Shown piece after piece: positions 36,001-43,638 of a stretch of DNA of 64,000 nt (the stretch's first letter is position 1; every line of letters starts with the position of its first letter). Where the stretch lies: positions 717,792-781,791 of the forward strand of contig NZ_BDUC01000004.1 in the NCBI RefSeq assembly GCF_002218085.1, given 5' to 3'. Below the pieces are notes generated by a model, which did not search any database, was not told the DNA's origin, and was given only the letters and a program-made list of their open reading frames with translations. Source of the stretch: Tolypothrix sp. NIES-4075 (lineage in GTDB: Bacteria > Cyanobacteriota > Cyanobacteriia > Cyanobacteriales > Nostocaceae). Position numbers and translations under genes: made by a program.

Positions 36001-37685
36001 ATATCAATATTCAAACTGGTTTGTTTACTTTAACCGATGAGTCTCAAGTTGCTGCTACCAACCTTGGGGGGAAGGGTTTAGCTGGCAATATTTTAATCAA
36101 TACAGCGAATGATTTTTCTATCACTAGAGGTGCTTTTGTAAGTACTGCTAGTTCTGGGGAAGGTAATGCTGGTAAGATAACAATTCGCTCTGGTGGGGCT
36201 GTTTTGATTTCGGGACGTGGCGATCGCACAAGTAGTGCAGTTACTAGCGGTATATTAAATTCAGGGGTGGGTAATAGTGGTGATATTGAGATCCAAGCGC
36301 GTAGTTTCTCTTTGTCTAACGATGCTGACTTAAATACAATCACTGCTGGCAGAGGTAATGCTGGAAATATCTCGATTAATACGATAGATGACTTTACTGT
36401 TAAAAATGCTTCAGTGGCAACTTTTACCTCCGGACAAGGTAATGCTGGTAAGATAGCGATTCGTGCAGGGGGGAATATCTCGATTTCCGAGAAAGGGAAT
36501 CTAATTAGTGCTGTCGGACCAGAAGGAATAGGTAGTGGTGGAGATATTGAGATTCAAGGACGTAACTTCTCGTTATCTGACAATGCTCGATTATTTACTG
36601 CTACTATCGGCAAAGGCGATGCTGGGAATTTTCAAATTAATACATCTGGCGATATTATTATCAAAAGTGGCGGTCAGATCAGGGCTGATACTTTTGGACA
36701 AGGGAATGCAGGAAATGTCTCAGTTAAAGCTGGTGGTACAGTTTCCCTTGATGGAGTAGGTTCTGATGGTTTTAGTAGCGGAATATTTACTCAAGTCACA
36801 GCAGAAGAAGGATTTGTAGGCAGAGGTGAGGGTGGCAACATTAATATCACTGCCCGAAATCTGTCTATAACCAACCGTGCAGCATTAACTTCTAGCAGTT
36901 CGGGAGAGGGAAACGCTGGAGATATCAATATTAATACTCGTTCTGTCCGACTAGATAAGCAAGGTATTATTGCCGCATCAACTAATTCTGGCAATGGTGG
37001 AAATATTAACTTAACAGCCGCAGATTTTTTACTGTTACGTCGTAACAGCAGTATTTCCACAACTGCGGGGTTGACTCAATCAGGTGGCGATGGTGGTAAT
37101 ATCACTATCAATACACCTTTCATCATTGCCATACCCAACGAAAATAGCGATATTACAGCAAATGCTTTCACCGGAAACGGTGGCAGGGTTAATGTCACTT
37201 CACAAGGCTTATTTGGCATCGAAGCGCGATCGCAACCCACACCACAAAGCGATATTACTGCTAGTTCTCAATTTGGACTCAGCGGTCAGGTAATTATCAA
37301 TACCCCGAATGTAGACCCCACCCAAGGTTTACTGAAATTGCCTGCTGGTCTGGTAAATACCCCAGGACTTATTGCTTCTAGCTGTGCAGCCTTTGACAAG
37401 GATGGCAGTAGCTTCATTGTGACTGGACGTAGCGGTTTACCTTCTAGTCCAGACGATTTCCTTAGTGGTGATGTGGTGTGGTCAGATACTCGTGCGATCG
37501 CTATCACAGCACAGCAACATCCCACAAAAACATCGGTAGCCTCATCACCCTCAAAACCAAAAGCTGTAGAAATTGTACCTGCAACAGGTTGGGTATTCAA
37601 CGACAAAGGGGAAGTAACGCTTATATCTTCTGCACCTAATGCCAGTAATTCCGGCTTTACTCCTCCTAATTGCTCTCAACGGTAG
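33084..37685 (+). CDS. TpsA-type filamentous haemagglutinin-like exoprotein
   Basis: 1533 aa, a large surface or secreted beta-helix protein. A signal peptide (WGWLLGIAIAQSISWANSAVAQ) precedes the two-partner-secretion domain, recognised by FHSFQQFSVPTGGTAFF, NVFLLNPNGIIFG and GGSFVGSTANAIQFG. The rest is a long array of GNAGNINI/GQGNAGNVSI-type repeats forming the shaft. The C-terminus (SGFTPPNCSQR) is intact. Export normally requires an outer-membrane TpsB/FhaC partner; none is encoded in the window. Likely roles are adhesion or surface structure. Confidence 0.92.
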   Translation: MSNRWGWLLGIAIAQSISWANSAVAQITPDSTLPNNSIVTPQAQILNITGGTRAGSNLFHSFQQFSVPTGGTAFFNNALDISNIISRVTGNSISNIDGLIRANGTANVFLLNPNGIIFGNNASLNVGGSFVGSTANAIQFGTVGIFSATTPNAPTPLLTINPSALLFLQPSPAAITSSSRAPAGVNLAGVEVTGLRVPDGRSLLLVGGDVNVDGGSLKAYNGRIELAGLAAPGNVNLNFTGNILSLGVPDVAKANVSLTNGAEVNVRGSDAGSIAINAQNLSLAGASKVRAGIDTGNGTPASKAGDVDINATGTTTLTDDSFIANVLQTSSVGKGGNVNITTGSLALINGSTLNTGNFGQGDGGNINLNVRDALTLSGVGEVGSSAILSTLQAQAVGKGGNINITAGSVSSTDDAFLSASTFGQGDAGNVSILSKNAVSFSFADIFSTVEAGGVGNGGNINITAPSLSLQDGSQLQTILRNSDIENNLLGGRGNAGNVNIDVTGAVIIAGQRNGLTSGIRSFLGTGATGNAGNINIKSGSFSLADGAQLSSSTFGQGDAGNVSIQARDFVSLAGSSNIFSTVEAGGVGNGGNINITASSLSLQDGSQLQTILRNTDTQNNLLGGRGNAGNVNIDVNGAVIIAGERNGFTSGIRSFLGTGATGNAGNINIKSGSFSLADDAEISSSTFGQGNAGDVSIQARDFVSFTNADIFSIVQAGSVGNGGNINIKAGSLTLTDSAQLITQVEAANETLLGGRGNAGNVDIDVSGKVTISGVKDEFRSAILSRLRTAEIGNGGNINIKSGSFELSNGAQLSSSTFGQGNAGSVFIQASDAVSLANADIFSNVAARAVGNGGNINVQTRTLSLTDDSSLFANTFGQGNAGNISIQATDSVSLANNSRFFSNVQPGGVGNGGNINVQARTLSLTDNSSLFAGTSGQGNGGNISIQATDSVFLAGKLNGITTNVANGAAGNAGNINIQTGLFTLTDESQVAATNLGGKGLAGNILINTANDFSITRGAFVSTASSGEGNAGKITIRSGGAVLISGRGDRTSSAVTSGILNSGVGNSGDIEIQARSFSLSNDADLNTITAGRGNAGNISINTIDDFTVKNASVATFTSGQGNAGKIAIRAGGNISISEKGNLISAVGPEGIGSGGDIEIQGRNFSLSDNARLFTATIGKGDAGNFQINTSGDIIIKSGGQIRADTFGQGNAGNVSVKAGGTVSLDGVGSDGFSSGIFTQVTAEEGFVGRGEGGNINITARNLSITNRAALTSSSSGEGNAGDININTRSVRLDKQGIIAASTNSGNGGNINLTAADFLLLRRNSSISTTAGLTQSGGDGGNITINTPFIIAIPNENSDITANAFTGNGGRVNVTSQGLFGIEARSQPTPQSDITASSQFGLSGQVIINTPNVDPTQGLLKLPAGLVNTPGLIASSCAAFDKDGSSFIVTGRSGLPSSPDDFLSGDVVWSDTRAIAITAQQHPTKTSVASSPSKPKAVEIVPATGWVFNDKGEVTLISSAPNASNSGFTPPNCSQR
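34421..35218 (+). repeat. 399-bp tandem repeat inside the TpsA gene
   Basis: The blocks starting at 34421 and 34820 are nearly identical in sequence (period 399 bp = 133 aa, frame kept), and more diverged copies follow. High identity at third positions points to recent duplication or gene conversion. Confidence 0.8.
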
Positions 37686-38266
37686 ACCAAGTTGAGAAAT
37701 TAGACAACATCTTGATATCGTTTATTGGGGTGCGCTCTTGCGTTTCGCCGTAACACACCCTACTTTCTTTAATTCCCGCTCTTCGGCGAGAGGAATGGAA
37801 GTGGGGGTTCTTTAAAATCTATCCAACTCACGTTTATTTAATTCGCGATCATATTAATGAAATGCTGTATTTATACCGAGTTGCGTTCATACATAAGCTA
37901 AACCAGATTTAGTTTGCTTTATTTAATTTTTTCAAACTTTTGTGGGGTGGGCATCTTGCCCGCCCACTTTATGCAACTTATACCTATTTGAAAAAAGAAT
38001 GCGACACATGGATAAAACCCCTCCCCAACCCTCCCCGCTTGCGGGGAGGGTGCCCCATAGGGCGGGTGGGGTTATCTGTCGCAACCATTTTTTGAATCGG
38101 TATTAAATGTGGAACAGCTTATCACCTCACCACGCCAGGTGCTACAACGGAGGGAACCTCCCTTCGGGTTCGCCACTTCGACGGGACGGAAACCGACACC
38201 GCCGAGTGGACTCACCGCAACGCACTGGCTCCCCTACCCCTCTCCTTAATAAGGAGAGGGGAGATA
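37686..38266. repeat. Non-coding repeat cluster downstream of TpsA
   Basis: No gene. It contains a hairpin GTGGGC..GCCCAC at about 37947-37970 and a large inverted unit at 38001-38083. The unit runs from GCGACACATGGAT to ATCTGTCGC, with CCTCCCCGCTTGCGGGGAGG at its centre. A GGAGGGAACCTCCC/CAACGCACTGGCTCC-type repeat follows at about 38140-38235. The last is cut at its right side by the IS630 insertion. Confidence 0.7.
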
Positions 38267-38281
38267 CAGCGGATTGCAGGT

Positions 38282-38923
38282 TCATGAAGTACAGTAGCAA
38301 CAGTCTGTAAACCAATTTTTTAGATGTTTGGGATTAATCAAATCAAGAGCGGTCGCAATCAGAATATCAACCATTTTTGTTGTGGTTGGAGAGAATTGAC
38401 GTAAAAAAGCTTTAAGTTGCGACCACCAAAGTTCAATCGGATTAAAATCCGGAGAATATGGTGACATATAAAGAACACTGGCACCCATTGATTGAATCAA
38501 TGGTTCAATTGAAGCTACTTTGTGAGATGGCACATTATCCATAACAACTACAGCACCTGCCCATAATTGAGGGAGCAAACATTTTTGGATAAACACCTCA
38601 AATGCATTTCCATCCATTGAGCCATTCATCGTCATGACAGCTAAAACTTTTTTTAAGCTGATGGCTCCAATAACCGTTACTTTTGCACCGCGATAAAATG
38701 GTTTTAAATCATACACTCTTTGACCATAGGGGCTGCGAGCATGAGTTCGTGTTAAACCAAGTAAAACACCCATCTCATCAATGAAAACCAAGTTTTCTGG
38801 GTCTATGGCTTTCACTTTTTCCCAAAATTCACACCTGAGCTTTTGGACTCTTTCCGTGGCACATTGGCTACTACGTAGCGTCTTTTTTTTTGTGTCAAAT
38901 TTTGTCTTTGCAACGCGCGGCAC
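38282..38923 (-). CDS. IS630 transposase, C-terminal DDE frame
   Basis: 213 aa as read, carrying the catalytic triad: Asp in LVFIDEMG, Asp in VVVMDNVPSHK and Glu in FNPIELWWSQLK. It is expressed, by inference, as a fusion with the upstream frame after frameshifting at the A9 run. The domain is complete, so the element is probably still active or was until recently. Confidence 0.9.
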   Translation of the reverse strand: MPRVAKTKFDTKKKTLRSSQCATERVQKLRCEFWEKVKAIDPENLVFIDEMGVLLGLTRTHARSPYGQRVYDLKPFYRGAKVTVIGAISLKKVLAVMTMNGSMDGNAFEVFIQKCLLPQLWAGAVVVMDNVPSHKVASIEPLIQSMGASVLYMSPYSPDFNPIELWWSQLKAFLRQFSPTTTKMVDILIATALDLINPKHLKNWFTDCCYCTS

Positions 38924-39228
38924 ATAGCACTAGTACTTACCCATTTATCGTAAGCTTGTCCCCAATATTCACAATATTCAGATAAAGTTGCATCTGGATA
39001 TTTTTCTACCATTTGAGCTAGCTCAATTTCATGTTTATCCAAATCACTCTTCATTCCTCCACCTTGTTTTTGTGGTTTTACATGACCTTGAGTTTTTTTG
39101 AGTAAAAGTAACCTTTGTACAAAAGCCTTACTGACATCGAACCTAGAAGCTATTTTTCTAATTGATGTATCGCCTTGAGAGTAAGCGTTAATTATTTTTT
39201 CTCGAAAGTCGATGGAGTAAGCTTTCAT
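38812..39228 (-). CDS. IS630 transposase, N-terminal frame (HTH)
   Basis: 138 aa as read. It holds the winged-helix/HTH DNA-binding part (SIDFREKIINAYSQGDTSIRKIASRFDVSKAFVQRLL). The true product probably shifts frame at QNLTQKK, at the run of nine A's on the coding strand (about 38881-38889), into the DDE frame. The residues beyond that point in this frame (RRYVVANVPRKES..) are then not part of the full transposase. Confidence 0.88.
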   Translation of the reverse strand: MKAYSIDFREKIINAYSQGDTSIRKIASRFDVSKAFVQRLLLLKKTQGHVKPQKQGGGMKSDLDKHEIELAQMVEKYPDATLSEYCEYWGQAYDKWVSTSAMCRALQRQNLTQKKRRYVVANVPRKESKSSGVNFGKK

Positions 39229-39404
39229 AGTACCGATTGATGCACTAGCATTTAGTGTACTCTATCTACCTGCAATCTGCTGTAAAGCACAGCTTTGTCG
39301 GGGTGAGGTTATGAAGTGCAACTTGGTATTAGTACAAGCGTAAAAAAGGGGTCCCAAATCGGAGAAGATAGTTTCTGTAAGGGGAAATCAAAAATTAGAG
39401 AAAG

Positions 39405-40658
39405 ATGATGAAAAAAATTCGTGGTGTTTGGTTAACCACTGCTGCTAGTAATGTCTTGGAATCCAAAGCAAATATCGTTGAGGCAATGAAACTCTTAGCA
39501 GACACTGGATTTAATACAGTCTTTCCAGTAGTTTGGAATAATGGTTACACTCTTTATCCAAGTGCTACTTTAAAAAAGAACTTTGGAGTAGAAATTTTAC
39601 CTGCCTTTACAGGGAGAGATATTCTGGCTGAAGTGATTGAAGCAGCCACACCATTAGGACTAGAGGTAATTCCTTGGTTTGAATATGGTTTTGCTGCTGC
39701 CTATAAACAAGATGGCGGGCATATCATCGCCAAAAAACCTGAATGGGAAGGTAAAGATAAAAACCAACAACGCCTCATCAAAAATGATATCGTTTGGATG
39801 AATTCCCTCGATCCAGAAGTTCAAAATTTTTTGTTAAATCTCTTTTTAGAGGTAGCAAAAAATTATCAAATAGCCGGGGTGCAAGGAGACGATCGCTTAC
39901 CAGCCATGCCTTCAGAAGGAGGCTATGACAACAAAACTAAAGTATTGTATAAAAATAAATTCGGAGAAGATCCACCCTTAGACTTCAAAAATCCTCCTTG
40001 GCTTCAATGGCGGGCAGATATTTTGAATGAGTTTTTGGCAAAGTTATATCGAGAAATCAAAAAGATTAATCCAAAGTTGATTGTTTCTATTTCTCCTAGT
40101 CCTTATCCTTTTGGATTTAATGAATATTTACAAGATGTACCTACTTGGATAAATCGTCAAATTGTCGATTTCATCCATCCCCAGCTATATACACAGGGTT
40201 TAGACGCATACAAACGATTAGTTGATGATGTTGTGGATCGTTTTCAACAAAAAAACCTCTCGAAAATATCATCAGGCATTTTAATTCGCTCTGGCAACTA
40301 TCAAATTACTCCTGATACCTTGTGGGAATTTATTCGCCACAATCGGCGTTCTGGAATTCGTGGCGAAATACTATTCTTTTTTGAAGGTTTGAAGGCAAAT
40401 AATCAAGCTTTAGCAAACTTCCTGAAAAGCAACAATTATGCCAATTTAGTTTATCTCCAATATGGCAACATCGGGTCTGATGTTCAAGAACTCCAACAAA
40501 AACTAAAAGATAAAGGATATAAAGTTGGTAAAACAGATGGCAACTTTGGGTCATTAACAAAATCAGCAGTTGAGAAATTTCAGAGAGATAATTTACTCGA
40601 ACCAGATGGAGTATTTGGTCCAGAAAGCTATGCTAAGTTGATAGCTAATAAGCTGTAA
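39405..40658 (+). CDS. GHL10-type hydrolase with C-terminal peptidoglycan-binding domain
   Basis: 417 aa. Residues 1 to about 340 match the protein at 4710-5861 (RGVWLTTAASNV, FNTVFPVVW, EVIPWFEYGF, GVQGDDRLPAMPSEGGYDN). Residues about 350-417 form a PG_binding_1 module (GSDVQELQQKLKDKGYKVG, GSLTKSAVEKFQRDN, GPESYAKL). The added module suggests the enzyme acts at the cell wall, though no signal peptide is seen. The start codon at 39405 follows a weak AGAAAG. Confidence 0.86.
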   Translation: MMKKIRGVWLTTAASNVLESKANIVEAMKLLADTGFNTVFPVVWNNGYTLYPSATLKKNFGVEILPAFTGRDILAEVIEAATPLGLEVIPWFEYGFAAAYKQDGGHIIAKKPEWEGKDKNQQRLIKNDIVWMNSLDPEVQNFLLNLFLEVAKNYQIAGVQGDDRLPAMPSEGGYDNKTKVLYKNKFGEDPPLDFKNPPWLQWRADILNEFLAKLYREIKKINPKLIVSISPSPYPFGFNEYLQDVPTWINRQIVDFIHPQLYTQGLDAYKRLVDDVVDRFQQKNLSKISSGILIRSGNYQITPDTLWEFIRHNRRSGIRGEILFFFEGLKANNQALANFLKSNNYANLVYLQYGNIGSDVQELQQKLKDKGYKVGKTDGNFGSLTKSAVEKFQRDNLLEPDGVFGPESYAKLIANKL

Positions 40659-40745
40659 GGCTTTTAATTTTATCGTTGAGGCTCCAGAATAAGAGGGGGG
40701 GAGAGAAAGAGTTATTGAGAAAGTTTGGGGCTTTTGTTCCAAATT

Positions 40746-41426
40746 TTAAGCATCGCAATACGTCAGTTGTCTGATATATGCTTTGACTTGCAAATCTATC
40801 CCGGTAATCGCAGTACCTACGACTACTGCGTATGCCCCTAAATCTAAAGCTTGACGCGCCATTTGAGGTGAGGAAATGCCACCTTCACAAATCGCGGGAA
40901 TGTCTAATTCTACCATCTGCTTCAGGAGTTCCCAACCGGGGGGAGCAAGATGCTTAGTTGCAGCAGTGTATCCAAAAAGCGTTGTCCCTACAATGTCAGC
41001 ACCAGCTTTTGTAGCTAAAACAGCGGCTTCGATTGTATCTACATCTGCCATTACTAATTTGCCTAATTCCTGATGAATTCGGGCAATAATATCGCTTACT
41101 GTTTCACCCTCAGGGCGATTTCTCGTAGTCGCATCAATAGCAATAATATCCGCTCCCGCTTTCGCCACCGCAGACGCATGATGAAACTGTGGTGTAATGT
41201 ATACTTCAGTTCCTGCTATCACCTGCTTCCATAGCCCAATAATTGGCACTTTCAGGCGATCGCGCACGGCGCTGATGTGCGCTGGAGTATCGATTCTTAC
41301 GCCAAATGCACCGTTATTCACAGCTGCTTGGGCGATCGCTGCAATTATCGTTGGTTCATACAGTGGCGAATCAACAGGCGCTTGACAGGAGACAATTAGT
41401 CCGTGGCGTAGGGTTTCTATTGACAT
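40746..41426 (-). CDS. nanE: N-acetylmannosamine-6-phosphate 2-epimerase
   Basis: 226 aa, TIM-barrel of the NanE family converting ManNAc-6-P to GlcNAc-6-P. Landmarks: LIVSCQAPVDSPL, VPIIGLWKQ, ADIIAIDATTRNRP, LVMADVDTIEAA, GADIVGTTLFGYT, AICEGGISSP, YAVVVGTAIT. No other sialic-acid catabolic genes are near, so the physiological substrate in this organism is uncertain; amino-sugar recycling is a reasonable guess. Confidence 0.9.
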   Translation of the reverse strand: MSIETLRHGLIVSCQAPVDSPLYEPTIIAAIAQAAVNNGAFGVRIDTPAHISAVRDRLKVPIIGLWKQVIAGTEVYITPQFHHASAVAKAGADIIAIDATTRNRPEGETVSDIIARIHQELGKLVMADVDTIEAAVLATKAGADIVGTTLFGYTAATKHLAPPGWELLKQMVELDIPAICEGGISSPQMARQALDLGAYAVVVGTAITGIDLQVKAYIRQLTYCDA

Positions 41427-41484
41427 GGAAGGGGAGGGGGAGATGGGGAGATGGGGACAAGAAAATTGCTGACTTTTGACTATT

Positions 41485-41553
41485 GACTTTTAACTCCTAA
41501 CTCCTAACAACTAACTCCTAACTCCTAACTAATAACTAACTCCTAACTAACCA
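41485..41553. repeat. Short tandem repeat (CTAACTC-type heptamers)
   Basis: Repeated AACTCCTAACTCCTAAC and CTAACTA units, of the short-tandem-repeat class widespread in filamentous cyanobacteria. The unit runs into the last codons of the kinase gene. Confidence 0.8.
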
Positions 41554-43555
41554 CACTCATCGGCTGTTGTGGTATCCAGACGGTAAAAATTGAGCCAATG
41601 GCTACGGTTGATTCTACTTCAATTCGACCGCGATGAAGTTCTATGAGTTGTTTAGTTAATGCCAAACCAACGCCGGTGCCTTCATAGCGACGCCGGTAGG
41701 GTGTATCTAGTTGTTGAAATTTTTCAAATAGTAATGGCAATTGCTCTTCGGGAATGCCAATACCAGTATCTTCTACTTGAAAGATAGCGTTGTCGTCTTC
41801 TACCCAAAGACGTAAAATCACGCTGCCACCTTCGGGAGTAAATTTAATGGCGTTACTTGACAAATTCCAGAGAATTTGTTCTAGTCGCGATACATCGGCG
41901 GTAAAGCGATCGCGTTGAGGAGCGATTTGTAAATCTAGTTTAAATTGTATCTGCTGGCTTATGGCTTTTTCTTGCAACGATTCCACAGTTCTTTGAGCTA
42001 TATTCGTTAAAGAAAATTCCGAAATATTTAAAACTGCTTTTCCTGCCTCTATTTGCGATAAATCGAGGATGTCATTTATCATTTCTAATAAATGTTCTCC
42101 GCTGTCGTGGATTGTTTGTAGATAATCTCGTTGTCGCTGACTTAATTCTCCTAAGGGCCAGCGTAACAAAGTGGAAGACATACCGATTACATAAGTCAAA
42201 GGAGTGAGCAATTCATGGCTGATAGTAGCGAGAAATTCACTTTTGAGACGATTAGCGGCTTCAGCGGCAACTAAAGCTTCGCGTAGCGCCATTGTGCGCT
42301 CAATTACTCGGTGTTCCAGAGTTTGTTTTTCTTCAGTCAGCGATCGCATTAACTCAGATTGATAAATAGCGATCGCTAATTGTTCAGCGATAGAAGTCAG
42401 CAAATTTATTTCACTTTCAGTCCAATGATGTGAATCATGGCACTGATTAGCAATTAACAGTCCCCAAAGTTTATCCTCATAAATAATCGGTGCTGCTAAC
42501 TTTGCCCGGACTTTACTTCTCCTTAAAAAGTTCAACAAACACTCTGACAAAACATAAGTTTTTTCTACATCATCAACAGCTAAAGTAAAGCCTTGGCGAT
42601 ACTTCTCCCAACATTCAAAAGGCGGCACAAAGCAATTTTTTTCCTGATAATTCAATACCGACGGAATAGCATCTGTAGCACGCGCTTCATATACAATACA
42701 ACCTCTATATTGTTGCCAATTCTGCTGTGATTGCGTCTTTGATTGGGCAAGTGTTGACTGTTGTACAGACGCGATTAATCGCGTCTCTACTCTTGATTCA
42801 TCAAATTTATAGATTACCAATCTATCTAATTCCAAAAACTCCCGCACTTGTGCGATCGCTGTTGCCATAATTACCTGCAAATCCTGGCTTTTGCGGATCT
42901 GAGTTGTCACCTGATTTAATAATCGTTCTTGATAAATCTGTTTTCTCAGGGCATCTTCTATTGGCTGACAGACAGAAACATGATTAAAGTTGGTATCTGA
43001 GGCTGTAAAAAACTGATTTTGTAGCGGCAGCAGATATTCTAATAACAACAGCGTGAATTTGCCTTGAAGCGTGGCATCATTAAGACTGGGAATTTGCAGA
43101 TAGCGTTCGAGGTGTTGGTAAGTGTGAGAATCATGAGCAAACAAATCTTTCAGTTGCGAGATAAAGGAGGCGATCGCTTGTGAATTAAACGTCAAACTAG
43201 CGTATAATGTCGCGTCCGGAGTCAGTGGGATAAATTCTCTCTCGATCTGATTTTCCCTTTGTGGCAAAGACACTTTATTTAAATCAGGAAAACTTCCCGC
43301 AACACACATTCCTACGTTTTCTTCTTGGTTTCCCACCAACAAAGCGCTAAACTGCTCTGAAACCACCAAGGTAAATTTTTGTTTTTGCCACTCACTCTTG
43401 CTCATAATCCGTGCCAGCACAGCCTCTGTCAGTACCAAAGCTGCACTTCTAGGAGCTTCAAATTGCATTTGCTGCAACAATTCTCCAAGCTGATTAAATA
43501 CATCTATTGGCAAAATTCGAGAAAAGCTCAAATCAGGAGAACTAAGCATTTTCAA
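41543..43555 (-). CDS. GAF-domain sensor histidine kinase
   Basis: 670 aa, soluble. The N-terminal region of about 200 residues is a cyanobacterial sensor-like domain I cannot name firmly (DICT-like). A GAF domain covers about residues 215-410 (VREFLELDRLVIYKFDE to LWGLLIANQCHDSHHW), then HisKA (ATISHELLTPLTYVIGMS; Leu replaces the usual Arg after HEL) and HATPase (LSNAIKFTPEGG, DTGIGIPEEQ, GTGVGLALTK). Cys339 (LSEC) lies where cyanobacteriochromes carry the bilin-binding Cys, but the following His is Leu. A palindromic repeat is inserted in frame in the GAF domain (42763-42790). It is divergent from cobN with an 83-base spacer. Confidence 0.88.
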   Translation of the reverse strand: MKMLSSPDLSFSRILPIDVFNQLGELLQQMQFEAPRSAALVLTEAVLARIMSKSEWQKQKFTLVVSEQFSALLVGNQEENVGMCVAGSFPDLNKVSLPQRENQIEREFIPLTPDATLYASLTFNSQAIASFISQLKDLFAHDSHTYQHLERYLQIPSLNDATLQGKFTLLLLEYLLPLQNQFFTASDTNFNHVSVCQPIEDALRKQIYQERLLNQVTTQIRKSQDLQVIMATAIAQVREFLELDRLVIYKFDESRVETRLIASVQQSTLAQSKTQSQQNWQQYRGCIVYEARATDAIPSVLNYQEKNCFVPPFECWEKYRQGFTLAVDDVEKTYVLSECLLNFLRRSKVRAKLAAPIIYEDKLWGLLIANQCHDSHHWTESEINLLTSIAEQLAIAIYQSELMRSLTEEKQTLEHRVIERTMALREALVAAEAANRLKSEFLATISHELLTPLTYVIGMSSTLLRWPLGELSQRQRDYLQTIHDSGEHLLEMINDILDLSQIEAGKAVLNISEFSLTNIAQRTVESLQEKAISQQIQFKLDLQIAPQRDRFTADVSRLEQILWNLSSNAIKFTPEGGSVILRLWVEDDNAIFQVEDTGIGIPEEQLPLLFEKFQQLDTPYRRRYEGTGVGLALTKQLIELHRGRIEVESTVAIGSIFTVWIPQQPMSVVS
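42763..42790. repeat. GACGCGATTAATCGCGTC palindrome inside the kinase gene
   Basis: A 28-base near-perfect palindrome, GTACAGACGCGATT with its complement. Read through in frame it encodes VETRLIASVQQ-type residues in the GAF domain, the same peptide (VETRLIAS) as the copy in cobN at 44203. Confidence 0.9.
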
Positions 43556-43638
43556 AAATTAGAGTGAGAACGGCTGGATGCTGTGCGATAAAGTTTTTTT
43601 GTTTCCTAACCAACAGTTTAAAACGGTAATAGAAGATT

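Larger units (their letters stand above)
38267..39282 (-). mobile_element. IS630-family insertion sequence, apparently complete
   Basis: 1016 bp. Terminal inverted repeats are CAGCGGATTGCAGGT at the left and its near-complement at the right end (14 of 15 match). It is flanked by TA on both sides (38265-38266 and 39283-39284), the target duplication of IS630/Tc1-mariner elements. It encodes two overlapping frames joined through an A9 slippery run. It sits inside an older interspersed repeat. Confidence 0.9.

Noticed and set aside
34064..37060. Several minus-strand frames of 60-126 codons under the TpsA gene
   Set aside because: They are mirror images of the Gly/Asn-rich repeats (Pro/Leu-rich shadows).
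41485..41553. Possible CRISPR-like array of short repeats
   Set aside because: Units are 7 bp with no spacers; it is a short tandem repeat. No CRISPR array was seen anywhere in the window.
43556..43638. Cobalamin riboswitch upstream of cobN
   Set aside because: The spacer is only 83 bases and shows no B12-box-like sequence.
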